Shown here: positions 44,884 through 55,305 of the stretch, one piece after another
How the letters are laid out: each line of letters begins with the position of its first letter
Numbering within the stretch: the first letter of the stretch is position 1
DNA from: an uncultured Pelagibacteraceae bacterium
GTDB lineage: Bacteria > Pseudomonadota > Alphaproteobacteria > Pelagibacterales > Pelagibacteraceae
Direction: 5' to 3'
Length of the DNA: 64,000 bases
NCBI GenBank assembly: GCA_902552985.1
Contig: CACDII010000005.1
Span: 1-64,000 of the forward strand
Notes under the pieces: generated by a model
Database searches by the model: none
Told to the model about the DNA's origin: nothing
The model's input: the letters and a program-made list of their open reading frames with translations, nothing else
Translations under genes and position numbers: made by a program

Positions 44884-44886
44884 TTA

Positions 44887-45318
44887 CTATCTGTATTTGG
44901 TTTTAAAGTCTATTCCGTACTCAGATCTTGGGCCTTTTCTAAAACCAAACGGTCCGGGTATAAAGAGAGTAAGTGGTTTTGTTTTGGGTTCAAGATCAAC
45001 TCTGTGAAGATTATTTGCAGATCTAAAACCTATATATCCTGGTCGTCTCCAAAACTTACCTGTTTTTGTAGTTTCCCAATACCCTCCTCTTAGAATTATA
45101 GTAATATAAGGACATGTATGGTTATGTACACCATTTCCATGATCGTCTGCTAACATTTCATGTATCAAAATATTAAAAGGAAACCATTTGGGTCTACGTC
45201 GAAATAAAATATAATATCTATTAATCCACGGTTTAGCCATATGATATTCTGGATGGCTTGGACCTCTATCTAATACAGTCCTTTTTCTTCCTAATTTATC
45301 TAATAATTTCAAAATCAT
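44887..45318 (-). CDS. Cupin-like protein
   Basis: HNHTCPYITIILRGGYWET...NNLHRVDL resembles a cupin metal site. Confidence 0.55.
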   Translation of the reverse strand: MILKLLDKLGRKRTVLDRGPSHPEYHMAKPWINRYYILFRRRPKWFPFNILIHEMLADDHGNGVHNHTCPYITIILRGGYWETTKTGKFWRRPGYIGFRSANNLHRVDLEPKTKPLTLFIPGPFGFRKGPRSEYGIDFKTKYR

Positions 45319-45320
45319 TA

Positions 45321-46637
45321 TTAATTTAATCTTATTACAGAGTTTTCTTTTATTATATATAAGTTTTCATTTAAAACAAATGGTCTTGATATTTTATCAT
45401 TATCAATTTTTAATAATGAAGTAGGTTTGCCAGTGAGAACACTTATAATGATTAATTTTCCATGATTAGTAGTTAAATAAATATTTTCAGAACCTACAAT
45501 AAATCCAATTGGTTTAATTTTTGCTCTTTTTTTAATTTTAAATCTATTAAAAATATCAGTTACTCTTATTATATTTCCAGATTTTTTTTCAATAACAAAT
45601 AAAAAACCTTCCTGCGACACTGAAAAAATCAAATCATCTATTAAAGTTGGTCTCAAACTAGAATTTATCTTTTGTTTCCAATTGAGAACTCCAGTAGCCA
45701 AATCTAATGAATAAAATTCATTTTGATTATTAGAAAATAAAATCGTATTACTATCTGCAATTAAGTCCGATGTTTTTAGAAAAATATTTGAGTCTATAAC
45801 TGTGCCGCTACGTGTTGGTGTTTGCCATATAAGATTACCATTATTAATATTAATCGCGCTGATGTCCCCTATTGAATTATTAAAATAAACAAGATCATTG
45901 ATAATGATTAATGAAAGTTTTTTTTGAGATTTTATAAATGATTTTTCTGTTTTTACTTTCCAAATTTCCTTACCATCCTTTAATGAAAAGCATCTTAAAA
46001 CATTTTCAAAATCTATAACAAAAAACCTATCTTTAAAAATTTTAACTTGAGAATTAAACGGTGAAGAATTATTTTTGGTCCAAAGTAGTTCTCCAGAATT
46101 AATATCAATGGCATAATATTTTGAGACATTATCAGCAACTACCAAAGTATTATTATTACTTGCTAAAAATAGAATTGGATTTAATTTTTTTTCACTTTTA
46201 GAATAATAATTTTTTTTCCAAAGGAGTTTGGATGAACTATTGAATTTTAATATAGTGCCTTTATTATCAAAAAAAATAACATTATCTTTATTAAAAACAA
46301 TTTCTGGTTCAAATTCGTTAAAGTCCTCTATTTTAGAAAATTTATATCTAGAAATACTTTTTAAATTCCCATTATAATTCACTCTTCCGTTATTGTTGTC
46401 AAAATTATTAATAAAACTTCTCTTAATCAGTTTTGCTGATAAATTTATTTTTAAATTAGGATTAAGTTCTTTTTCCAAAGCTTTTTCTTCAACAAAAACT
46501 TCTTTTATTTTGTATTCAATTTTTTCTGCCTCACTAATTTTTTTTGTTTTTGTCCAAAAGCCTGTTTTTTTATCAAAAGAACAATTTGTTACAAATAATA
46601 TTATTAAAAATAAAAAAAAATTTAAAAATTTATTCAC
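45321..46637 (-). CDS. PQQ-like beta-propeller protein (BamB-like lipoprotein)
   Basis: Lipobox-like LFVTNCS; repeated AIDINSGELLWTK, SLKDGKEIWKVKTE, ININNGNLIWQTPTRSG, SLDLATGVLNWKQ blades. Confidence 0.75.
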   Translation of the reverse strand: MNKFLNFFLFLIILFVTNCSFDKKTGFWTKTKKISEAEKIEYKIKEVFVEEKALEKELNPNLKINLSAKLIKRSFINNFDNNNGRVNYNGNLKSISRYKFSKIEDFNEFEPEIVFNKDNVIFFDNKGTILKFNSSSKLLWKKNYYSKSEKKLNPILFLASNNNTLVVADNVSKYYAIDINSGELLWTKNNSSPFNSQVKIFKDRFFVIDFENVLRCFSLKDGKEIWKVKTEKSFIKSQKKLSLIIINDLVYFNNSIGDISAININNGNLIWQTPTRSGTVIDSNIFLKTSDLIADSNTILFSNNQNEFYSLDLATGVLNWKQKINSSLRPTLIDDLIFSVSQEGFLFVIEKKSGNIIRVTDIFNRFKIKKRAKIKPIGFIVGSENIYLTTNHGKLIIISVLTGKPTSLLKIDNDKISRPFVLNENLYIIKENSVIRLN

Positions 46638-47274
46638 TAAAATCTCTATTTAATCTCTTTTGTGCTTCTATCTTAATGTCACTGTTACTATTTTCTAAAC
46701 TAATAATTTGTGAGAAAAAATCTTTTGATTTTTGTTTTTCATTCTTAGAATAAAAATACTCACCTAATAAATAAAGTCCATGCGATTTCCAAATACTTTC
46801 TGAGCTAGTTATAGGTTTAAGCATTTTGATCAAATTATTTTCTGTCTCAAAATCTGAATTGTAAAGTGCTTTTTTATAAATTATTAGATTTTTAATCTCT
46901 TTTTCTAAACTTGTTTCATTTATAACGATATCGAACAGTTCGTTAATTTTTTTTCTTTCATTAATAATTTTATTATCAACTAAAAAATATAGAGCTAAAG
47001 GTGAATATGCCGTATCCTTTTTATTAACTATTTCTATAAGATCGTTTTCAACTTTTGATTTATTGCCTGCAATAAAATCTGCAGTGGCTGTATTATATTT
47101 ATTGGATAGTTTAACTTTATTTTTTTTTTCTAAATCCTTATAAAAAAAGTAACCACATAATAATAAAATTAATATGACAAATATTGTTATTAGTTTATTT
47201 TTATTATTTATAAAAAAATTTTTAATTTTTTCGTATCTAGTGCTTTCATTAATTATTGTTATATCTTCATCCAT
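46630..47274 (-). CDS. TM-anchored TPR-like (YfgM-like) protein
   Basis: Single N-terminal TM (LITIFVILILLLCGYFFY), helical repeats, upstream of and overlapping the BamB-like gene. Confidence 0.55.
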   Translation of the reverse strand: MDEDITIINESTRYEKIKNFFINNKNKLITIFVILILLLCGYFFYKDLEKKNKVKLSNKYNTATADFIAGNKSKVENDLIEIVNKKDTAYSPLALYFLVDNKIINERKKINELFDIVINETSLEKEIKNLIIYKKALYNSDFETENNLIKMLKPITSSESIWKSHGLYLLGEYFYSKNEKQKSKDFFSQIISLENSNSDIKIEAQKRLNRDFSE

Positions 47275-47276
47275 GT

Positions 47277-49946
47277 TTAAATCATCTTTCTTAATACATA
47301 CTTTAAAATTCCATCATTTTTAAAATATTCGATTTCATTTTTTGTATCAATTCTACATATAGTTTCTATCGTTTTAATATCACCTGAATCATATTTTATT
47401 TCTACTTTTATTTTGTCTAAAGGTTTAATTCCTTTTTCTAGGTCGATTATATTGATTAATTCTCCTCCAGTAAGTTTTAAATTTGTTCTGTTCATTCCAT
47501 CTTTAAACTGAAGTGGTAAAATTCCCATGCCAATTAAGTTTGATCTGTGAATTCTTTCGAAACTTTCCGCTAGTACTACTTTTACTCCAAGTAGTTTTGT
47601 TCCTTTTGCAGCCCAATCTCTAGATGAACCTGTGCCATATTCTTTACCACCTACCACGACTAAGTCGGTTCCTCTTTTTTTATATTCAGTTACTGCTTTA
47701 TAAATCGACATAACTTTGCCTTCGGGATATAATTTGGTAAAACCGCCCTCTGTCCCTGGTGCCATCTCATTTTTAATTCTTATATTTGCAAAGGTTCCTC
47801 TCATCATAACTTCATGATTACCTCTTCTTGCACCATATGAGTTATAGTCTTTTGGCAAAACTTGATGTTTCATAAAATATTCTCCAGTAGGACTTTCTTT
47901 CTTAATAGAACCTGCTGGTGAGATATGATCTGTTGTGACCATGTCGCCTAAAATTAATAATGGTCTTGCATTTTTTATTTTTTTAAATCCCTCAGGTTTA
48001 TCTGGAAGATTATCAAAGAAAGGAGGTTTTTTTACATAAGTTGAGCTTTCATCCCAATTATAAATACTACTTTTTTCAGTTTTAATTTTTTGCCATTGTG
48101 TAGGTCCTTCAGAAATATTTGAGTATCTTTTTATAAACATATCAGCGTTTAAAGATATCTTTAAAGTATCATCTATTTCTTTGTTTGATGGCCAAATATC
48201 TTTCAAATAAACTTCTTTTCCATTTTTATCTATTCCTAAAGAGTCTTTGTACAAATCTATTTCCATATGACCAGCTAATGCATAAGCTACAACAAGTGGT
48301 GGAGATGCTAAATAATTTGCTTTGATATGTGGTGAAATCCGACCCTCAAAATTTCTATTACCAGACAATACTGACACTGCATATAAATTTTTTTTTTCTA
48401 TAGCATCAACAATATTTTCGGGCAAAGGACCAGAATTTCCTATGCAAGTTGTGCAGCCGTATCCGACTAAATTAAATCCCAACTCATCCAAATATTTGCT
48501 TAATCCAGCCTTTTTCAAATAATCAGTAACTACTTGAGATCCTGGTGCTAAAGAAGTTTTTACCCAAGGTTTAGTTTTGAGCCCTAACTCTACTGCCTTT
48601 TTTGCTAACAACCCAGCACCAATTAAGACATTTGGATTTGATGTGTTCGTACAAGATGTTATTGCTGCAATTAATATAGAACCATCTTTAATTTCAAAAT
48701 TTGTTTCGTCAACTTTTGAAACGTATTTTTCTTTTCTGCCTGTTATTTGTTCAAATGTTTTTTTAAATCCAGAGGATGCATCGGTTAATAAAACTTTGTC
48801 TTGTGGTCTTTTTGGTCCAGAAATCGTTGGAACAATTGAAGACATGTCTAAAGATACAATGTCTGTAAATTCAATATTATCACTTGACCATAAACCTTGC
48901 TCTTTAGCATATTTTTCTACAGTTGCTAAAGTTTGTTCGTCTCTTCCTGAAAACTTTAAATATTTTAAAGTCTCTTCATCAATTGGAAAAAAACCACAAG
49001 TGGCACCATACTCTGGTGCCATATTCGCAATAGTAGCTCTATCAGCAAGAGATAAATTTTTTAATCCATTTCCAAAAAATTCAACAAATTTTCCTACTAC
49101 ACCTTTATCCCTTAAAATTTTTACAACAGTTAAAACTAAGTCAGTAGCAGTAGTTCCTTCAGGCATTTTATTTTTAAGCTCAAAGCCAACTACTTCTGGA
49201 ATCAACATAGAAATTGGTTGTCCAAGCATTCCTGCTTCTGCTTCTATTCCTCCAACACCCCAACCAAGAACTGACAATCCATTGACCATTGTAGTGTGAC
49301 TATCGGTTCCTACTAAAGTATCTGGGAATAAATACTCGTCCTCTTTATATTTTTCTGACCAAACTACTTTTGATAAATACTCTAAATTAACTTGGTGACA
49401 TATGCCTGTGCCAGGAGGGACGATTCTAAAATTGTTAAAAGCTTGTTGTCCCCATTTTAAGAAAGAATATCTTTCACCATTTCTTTTGAATTCTATATCA
49501 ACATTTTTTTCAAAAGAATCTGATTTAGCTGATCTATCCACTTGTACCGAATGATCAATAACTAAGTCAACAGATGATAGAGGGTTAATAGTATTAGGAT
49601 CTTTATTTTTTTCTCTAACAGCTTCGCGCATTGCTGCTAGGTCTGCAACTGCTGGAATGCCTGTATAATCCTGTAACAAAACTCTTGCTGGTCTATAAGC
49701 TATTTCTGTGCTGGACTTTTTTTCTTTTAACCAATTTTGAACTGACATTATCTGATCTTTAGTAACTGACAAATCATCTTCGTATCTAAGAAGATTTTCT
49801 AATAAAACTTTCAATGACTTTGGTAAATTTGAAATACCTTTTAAACCATTTTTTTCAGCTTCAGATAAAGAGTAATACTTATAATCCTTGCCATTAATAT
49901 TTATATTTTTTAATGATTTGTAAGAATTTTTATTTCCTGGTTTCAT
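47277..49946 (-). CDS. acnA: Aconitate hydratase
   Basis: VGTDSHTTMVNGLSVLGWGVGGIEAEA, AITSCTNTSNPNVLIGAGLLAKKA, GYGCTTCIGNSGPL, GSSRDWAAKG. Confidence 0.95.
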   Translation of the reverse strand: MKPGNKNSYKSLKNININGKDYKYYSLSEAEKNGLKGISNLPKSLKVLLENLLRYEDDLSVTKDQIMSVQNWLKEKKSSTEIAYRPARVLLQDYTGIPAVADLAAMREAVREKNKDPNTINPLSSVDLVIDHSVQVDRSAKSDSFEKNVDIEFKRNGERYSFLKWGQQAFNNFRIVPPGTGICHQVNLEYLSKVVWSEKYKEDEYLFPDTLVGTDSHTTMVNGLSVLGWGVGGIEAEAGMLGQPISMLIPEVVGFELKNKMPEGTTATDLVLTVVKILRDKGVVGKFVEFFGNGLKNLSLADRATIANMAPEYGATCGFFPIDEETLKYLKFSGRDEQTLATVEKYAKEQGLWSSDNIEFTDIVSLDMSSIVPTISGPKRPQDKVLLTDASSGFKKTFEQITGRKEKYVSKVDETNFEIKDGSILIAAITSCTNTSNPNVLIGAGLLAKKAVELGLKTKPWVKTSLAPGSQVVTDYLKKAGLSKYLDELGFNLVGYGCTTCIGNSGPLPENIVDAIEKKNLYAVSVLSGNRNFEGRISPHIKANYLASPPLVVAYALAGHMEIDLYKDSLGIDKNGKEVYLKDIWPSNKEIDDTLKISLNADMFIKRYSNISEGPTQWQKIKTEKSSIYNWDESSTYVKKPPFFDNLPDKPEGFKKIKNARPLLILGDMVTTDHISPAGSIKKESPTGEYFMKHQVLPKDYNSYGARRGNHEVMMRGTFANIRIKNEMAPGTEGGFTKLYPEGKVMSIYKAVTEYKKRGTDLVVVGGKEYGTGSSRDWAAKGTKLLGVKVVLAESFERIHRSNLIGMGILPLQFKDGMNRTNLKLTGGELINIIDLEKGIKPLDKIKVEIKYDSGDIKTIETICRIDTKNEIEYFKNDGILKYVLRKMI

Positions 49947-49990
49947 AAATTTACATCTTATAGATTATTTCGGCTAAATTATGAATCAAA

Positions 49991-50581
49991 TTATAGATAA
50001 AATGTTGCTATACAAGCTAATAAAAGAAGTGACATAACATAATTAAATCTCTTTATAAATTTCTCATTTGTAGCGAATCGTCTTAAAAATTTGCCCAATA
50101 GAGTCCAAAAATTAATACTAATTATTGCAAAAAGAAATGCAACACCAATCACCCAAAAAGAGTAAAACAAAAAATCATTACCTCTATCAACATATGTTGA
50201 AACCATTATTACTGATACAATGACTGATTTTGGATTTATAAACTGAAAAAAAAAGGTTTCTATAAACTTTACTGGATTTTTTTTTTCACCATCTGAAACT
50301 GTTTTTGAAAAAGAAATTTTGTAAGCTAAATAGATTAAAAAAATTGTTCCAGTATATTTTAAAACTTCTTGAATAATTGGATATTTTTGAAAGATATTTA
50401 CCAATCCAAAATTCATAATAGTTACGAGAGTTGTAAAACCAAAAATAACACCACACATGTGTGGTATTGTTTTTAAAACTCCAAAATTAAAACCAGAGTA
50501 AGATGCAACAATATTATTTGGTCCAGGCGAACAGCTTGTAACAAACATAAATAAACTTAAAGATATTATTTCTGGATGCAT
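49991..50581 (-). CDS. LysE/RhtB-family amino-acid exporter
   Basis: SCSPGPNNIVASYSGFNFGV, FFQFINPKSVIVSV; multi-TM. Confidence 0.75.
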   Translation of the reverse strand: MHPEIISLSLFMFVTSCSPGPNNIVASYSGFNFGVLKTIPHMCGVIFGFTTLVTIMNFGLVNIFQKYPIIQEVLKYTGTIFLIYLAYKISFSKTVSDGEKKNPVKFIETFFFQFINPKSVIVSVIMVSTYVDRGNDFLFYSFWVIGVAFLFAIISINFWTLLGKFLRRFATNEKFIKRFNYVMSLLLLACIATFYL

Positions 50582-50585
50582 ATAG

Positions 50586-50927
50586 TTATGCTATTGGCAA
50601 ACCATTTTCAGCTTTTTGCGATGGATGAACTAAAGTAACTCTTCCTTCTTTATCTATTGATCCCAAAATTAAAACTTGCGATTTTACACCAGCAATATTT
50701 TTTTCAGCAAAATTACATACACCAATTACCTGTTTTCCTAATAAATTTTCTTCATTGTAATAATGAGTTATTTGTGCCGATGATTGTTTTATTCCAATTT
50801 CTGATCCAAAATCTACCTCAACAACTAAAGAAGGTTTTCTTGCTTTTTCATTTTTTTTTACAGAAATTACGGTTCCAAGTCTAATGTCTACTTTATCAAA
50901 TATATCATAGGTTATTTGTTCTTTCAT
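50586..50927 (-). CDS. tRNA-binding (CsaA-like) domain protein
   Basis: DKVDIRLGTVISVKKNEKARKPSLVVEVDFG, VIGVCNFAEKNIAGVKSQVLILG. Confidence 0.8.
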   Translation of the reverse strand: MKEQITYDIFDKVDIRLGTVISVKKNEKARKPSLVVEVDFGSEIGIKQSSAQITHYYNEENLLGKQVIGVCNFAEKNIAGVKSQVLILGSIDKEGRVTLVHPSQKAENGLPIA

Positions 50928-50954
50928 AAATTTAATATATAATTGATATAAGAT

Positions 50955-52142
50955 ATGAGTACAGAAAATAATTCGAAAACTTTATATGAAAATTCTATTA
51001 AAATACTGTCAGATTTAATAGCGTTTAAAACAATTTCTGGTGAAGACAACAACTCATTAATTAATTATTGTGATAAAATATTGAAAGATTTAGGTGCAGA
51101 ATCCTTTAAAACATATGACAAAGAAAAAAAAAGAGTAAATTTGTTTGCAACTTTAAAAGCAAAAAAACCAAACGGAAAAGTTCCAATAATTCTGTCTGGA
51201 CACACAGATGTTGTCCCTGTTTCTAAAAGTTGGTCAACTGACCCTTTTAAAGCTACAATTAAAGAAGATAAACTATATGGACGAGGCTCATGTGATATGA
51301 AAGGATTTATTGCATGTACTTTAGCTTATGCACCAATTTATTCTAAATCAAATTTAAATAGAGATATTCACTTTTCATTTACATTCGACGAAGAAACTGC
51401 ATGTCAAGGAGCTCCAATTTTAATAGCTGAATTAAAAAAAAGAAATATTAAAAAAGGTATTTGTATTGTTGGAGAGCCAACTAATATGAAAATAATTGAT
51501 GCTCATAAAGGTTGTTATGAATATACAACTCACTTTGAAGGACTAGCAGGCCATGGCTCAGCGCCTGATAAAGGAGTAAATGCAGTTGAATATGCTGCAA
51601 GATTTATAGACAAATTATTAAGACTAAGAAAAATTCTTAAGGAAAATGCTCCAAAAAATTCTGTTTTTAATCCTCCATATACAACTCTTCAGATCGGCGG
51701 AATTTCGGGAGGAATAGCACGAAATGTAATTGCAGATAGATGTAGAGTCGATTGGGAGCTTAGACCAGTTGTAAAAGAAGATGGAATTTTTGTAAATTCA
51801 GAAATAGATAAATTTGTTAATAATGAACTTCTTCCTGAGATGAAAAAAATATACCCTAAATCATCAATCAAAAAAGAAATTATTGGAGAAATAATAGGTT
51901 TTGATCGTGAAAATAAATCGGAAGCATGTGAATTGATTTCAAATATTACAGGCGATAATTCTCGTGAGGTCGTTTCTTTTGGTACAGAAGCTGGTTTATT
52001 TCAAGAAATTGGAATAAGCACTGTTGTGTGTGGTCCTGGATCAATTGAACAAGCTCATAAGGTTGATGAATTTATAAAGCTAGATGAATTAAAAAAATGC
52101 TTAAATCTACTTGAAGGTATTAAAAATCAGTCTATCAATTAA
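50955..52142 (+). CDS. Acetylornithine deacetylase-like (ArgE, M20 family)
   Basis: ILSGHTDVVPVSKSWSTDPF, YGRGSCDMKGFIACTLA, HKGCYEYTTHFEGLAGHGSAPDKGVNA. Confidence 0.82.
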   Translation: MSTENNSKTLYENSIKILSDLIAFKTISGEDNNSLINYCDKILKDLGAESFKTYDKEKKRVNLFATLKAKKPNGKVPIILSGHTDVVPVSKSWSTDPFKATIKEDKLYGRGSCDMKGFIACTLAYAPIYSKSNLNRDIHFSFTFDEETACQGAPILIAELKKRNIKKGICIVGEPTNMKIIDAHKGCYEYTTHFEGLAGHGSAPDKGVNAVEYAARFIDKLLRLRKILKENAPKNSVFNPPYTTLQIGGISGGIARNVIADRCRVDWELRPVVKEDGIFVNSEIDKFVNNELLPEMKKIYPKSSIKKEIIGEIIGFDRENKSEACELISNITGDNSREVVSFGTEAGLFQEIGISTVVCGPGSIEQAHKVDEFIKLDELKKCLNLLEGIKNQSIN

Positions 52143-53572
52143 TTCCAACCGCCAACAGTTTTAACTTCTAAAAACTCTATTAGACCTTCAGTTCCAGCCT
52201 CTCTCCCAATACCTGAATGTTTATATCCTCCAAAAGGCGAGCTCACAGCTATACCTACTCCATTAACATCTACCATGCCAGATCTAAGTTTTCGTGCAAC
52301 TCTTTTAACTTTTTCTTTATCTTGCGTTTGAATGTAGTTTGTTAAACCGTAAGGAGTATCATTAGCTATTGAAATAGCTTCATCTTCATTTTCGAAAGGA
52401 ATTATAGATAGTACAGGACCAAAAATCTCGGTTCTTGCAATCTCCATTTGATTATTAACATCTGCAAAAACTGTTGGTTTAACGTAATATCCTTTCTCTA
52501 ATCCCTTAGGTTTGCCAGTTCCGCCAGCAACTAATTTTGCACCTTCGTCAATTCCTTTTTGAATTAATGTTTGAATTTTATTAAATTGCATTTCAGAAAC
52601 TACTGGACCAATGTGATCACCCTCTTTTTGAGGCGAATCTACTTTAGTATTATTTGCTAATTCTTTTACCTTTTCGACTGTTTCGTTATAAATCGACTTT
52701 TCAACAAGCATTCTTGTTGGAGCATTGCAGGACTGACCAGAATTTCTAAAACACCTTAAAACACCTCTTGCAACAGCTTCTGAATCTGCGTCTTTAAAAA
52801 TTATGTTTGCACCTTTTCCACCTAGTTCCAGGCTTATTCTTTTAAAATCTTTCGCTGCATTTTGTGAGATCAATGCACCAGCTCTTGTAGATCCTGTAAA
52901 AGAAATCATATTAATATCAGGATGACTAGTTAAAGCATTTCCTGTTACAGCACCATCACCATTTACTAAATTAAACACACCTGCTGGAAATTTTACTTCA
53001 TCAATCATTTCTGCTAGCAACATTGATGATAAAGGCGCTATCTCAGATGGCTTTAAAACAACTGTACAAGCTGAAGCTAGTGCGGGTATTACTTTTAAAT
53101 TTACTTGATTTATTGGCCAATTCCAAGGCGTGATCAAAGCACATACTCCTTTTGGTTCATACAATAATTTCTGGTTATTTTTCTCTTCTCCTAGATCTTT
53201 TTCAAATTTAAAATCCTTTAATATATTTTTAAAAGATTTGATGTGACTTGCTCCAGTTGCTGCTTGCATTTCAGTAGAAAATTTCATGGGAGCTCCCATT
53301 TCTGTAGAGATAAGCTTTGCCATTTCTGCCCATCTTTTTTTATAAACAACATACAGTTTTTCTAGTAATTCTAATCTTTCTTCTTTTTTTGAAAAAGCCC
53401 AAGTTTCAAAAGATTTTTTTGCAGCGCTTACTGCTTCATCCACATCTTTTTTTCCTCCAAGCGATATTTCAGCACAAGGTTCTTCATTTGATGGATCTAT
53501 TACTTTAAAACTTCTCGGTTCGATTGGAGTAACCCATTTTCCATTTATATAAAAATTTTTTTTATTTAACAT
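52139..53572 (-). CDS. Aldehyde dehydrogenase (NAD-dependent family)
   Basis: ITPWNWPINQVNLKVIPALAS, ISFTGSTRAGALIS, LELGGKGANIIF, NSGQSCNAPTRMLV. Confidence 0.88.
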   Translation of the reverse strand: MLNKKNFYINGKWVTPIEPRSFKVIDPSNEEPCAEISLGGKKDVDEAVSAAKKSFETWAFSKKEERLELLEKLYVVYKKRWAEMAKLISTEMGAPMKFSTEMQAATGASHIKSFKNILKDFKFEKDLGEEKNNQKLLYEPKGVCALITPWNWPINQVNLKVIPALASACTVVLKPSEIAPLSSMLLAEMIDEVKFPAGVFNLVNGDGAVTGNALTSHPDINMISFTGSTRAGALISQNAAKDFKRISLELGGKGANIIFKDADSEAVARGVLRCFRNSGQSCNAPTRMLVEKSIYNETVEKVKELANNTKVDSPQKEGDHIGPVVSEMQFNKIQTLIQKGIDEGAKLVAGGTGKPKGLEKGYYVKPTVFADVNNQMEIARTEIFGPVLSIIPFENEDEAISIANDTPYGLTNYIQTQDKEKVKRVARKLRSGMVDVNGVGIAVSSPFGGYKHSGIGREAGTEGLIEFLEVKTVGGWN

Positions 53573-53586
53573 ATCTTAAATTTATC

Positions 53587-54552
53587 CTATTTTTTTTTGT
53601 TAGCAAATAAATTTGTTAGTTCATAAATTATTGTTGCTGCAGCTAATGATGTTAATTCAGCATGATCATAAGCAGGTGCGACCTCAACAACATCTGCAGA
53701 AATTAGATTCATTCCAGATAATCCTCTTAACACATTAACTATTTCTCTTGTGGTCATACCTGCAATTTCAGGTGTGCCCGTTCCTGGTGCATGAGCAGGA
53801 TCTAGTACATCTATATCAATTGAAAGATACAAAGGATTATCGCCTACTCTTTTTCTAATTCTTTCAACTATTTTATCTATACCTTCAGTTTGAAATTCGT
53901 CGCAATGAATTATTTTAAAACCAAAACTTGCATCATTTTTTAAGTCATCTCTGCTGTAAAGAGGTCCTCTTATGCCTACGTGCATAGAAGCATCATCCAA
54001 AAATAAATTTTCTTCTCTAGCCCTTCTGAATGGTGTTCCGTGAGTGTATGGTGCTCCAAAATAAGTATCCCAAGTATCTAAATGTGCATCAAAATGAACT
54101 AGAGCTACTGGTCCTTTGTTTATTTTATTTATTGATCTTAGTAATGGAAAAGCTATTGTGTGATCTCCCCCCATACTAATAATTCCTCCTACTTTTTCTA
54201 ATAGTTCTGTAGCACCTTTTTCAATTTGCTTAATTGCTTCATCAATATTAAATGGATTACAAGATATATCTCCTGCATCTGCAACCTGTTGAACTTTAAA
54301 AGGTTCAGCATCATAATTTGGATGATAGTTAGTTCTTAAATGTCTTGAAGCTTGTCTAATACTTTGTGGTCCAAATCTAGCCCCAGGTCTATAACTGGTA
54401 CCTGCATCAAAAGGGATTCCAACTATAGCAACATCGCAACTTTCAACATCTCTTAATTCTGGCAATCTTGCAAAAGTATTTGGTCCAGCATATCTTGGAA
54501 CTTTAGTTCCCATAACTGGCTGGATTGGGTTTTTATTTTTTTGTTTTTTCAT
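53587..54552 (-). CDS. speB: Agmatinase / ureohydrolase family
   Basis: SMGGDHTIAFPLLRSI, HFDAHLDTWD, SIDIDVLDPAHAPGTGTPE. Confidence 0.85.
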   Translation of the reverse strand: MKKQKNKNPIQPVMGTKVPRYAGPNTFARLPELRDVESCDVAIVGIPFDAGTSYRPGARFGPQSIRQASRHLRTNYHPNYDAEPFKVQQVADAGDISCNPFNIDEAIKQIEKGATELLEKVGGIISMGGDHTIAFPLLRSINKINKGPVALVHFDAHLDTWDTYFGAPYTHGTPFRRAREENLFLDDASMHVGIRGPLYSRDDLKNDASFGFKIIHCDEFQTEGIDKIVERIRKRVGDNPLYLSIDIDVLDPAHAPGTGTPEIAGMTTREIVNVLRGLSGMNLISADVVEVAPAYDHAELTSLAAATIIYELTNLFANKKK

Positions 54553-54564
54553 CTATATTCACTT

Positions 54565-55305
54565 ATGAAATTTTTAAAATTTATTCTATCAATTCTAATA
54601 TTTATTTCACCTGCTAATGCTAACACAATATTCTATCTTATCAAAATACCAAACTTGGAAATATACGATAACAAATCAGTAAATGGACTAAAATATTTAA
54701 AGGCGATGAAACCATTTAATGTTGGGATAAGAGATAACAACGTTTCCTGTTTTAATTCAAATGAAGAAGATATTGAAAAAAAAATGCCTTTAATTGAAAA
54801 AAATTTGAATAAATATAGCTCTACTTTTATAAGTAAAATAAATCTTAAATATGTAGTGTTATGTGAAAATCTTACTGTATCTCAAATTAATACCGCAGGT
54901 GTTCCAAACCCAAAAACTAAAACATTAATAATTGATATTAAATTTAATGAAAAGTATTTTGAGAGAGTATTACATCATGAAATATTTCATATGATTGATG
55001 AAACACATAAAGAAATATTTTTATATAAAGAATGGGAAAACTTAAACAGTCAAGAATTTGAATATGCCGAATGTTCAACTTGCTCAAATAGACTAGGTTT
55101 ATCACTATTAAAAGAAAATAAAGGTTTTGTTACTGAATACTCTATGTCTACTCCTTCTGAAGATATGGCTGAAGTATTTTCCTTTTTAATGATTAATAAA
55201 AAAATGATTGAAAATAGAGCTTTGGTAGACCCAATTTTAAATAAAAAAATACTTTTAATAAAAGAAAACGTACTAAAGGTGCACGAAAACTTTAATTTTG
55301 ATTAA
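54565..55305 (+). CDS. Secreted putative zinc metallopeptidase-like protein
   Basis: Signal peptide MKFLKFILSILIFISPANA from ATG 54565; HHEIFHMIDE (HExxH-like) and downstream EDMAEVFSFL. Confidence 0.5.
   Translation: MKFLKFILSILIFISPANANTIFYLIKIPNLEIYDNKSVNGLKYLKAMKPFNVGIRDNNVSCFNSNEEDIEKKMPLIEKNLNKYSSTFISKINLKYVVLCENLTVSQINTAGVPNPKTKTLIIDIKFNEKYFERVLHHEIFHMIDETHKEIFLYKEWENLNSQEFEYAECSTCSNRLGLSLLKENKGFVTEYSMSTPSEDMAEVFSFLMINKKMIENRALVDPILNKKILLIKENVLKVHENFNFD

Noticed and set aside
48577-49299. 240-aa plus-strand ORF from the track
   Set aside because: Lies antisense inside acnA; composition is that of a reverse-complemented coding frame, with no RBS or recognisable domain.
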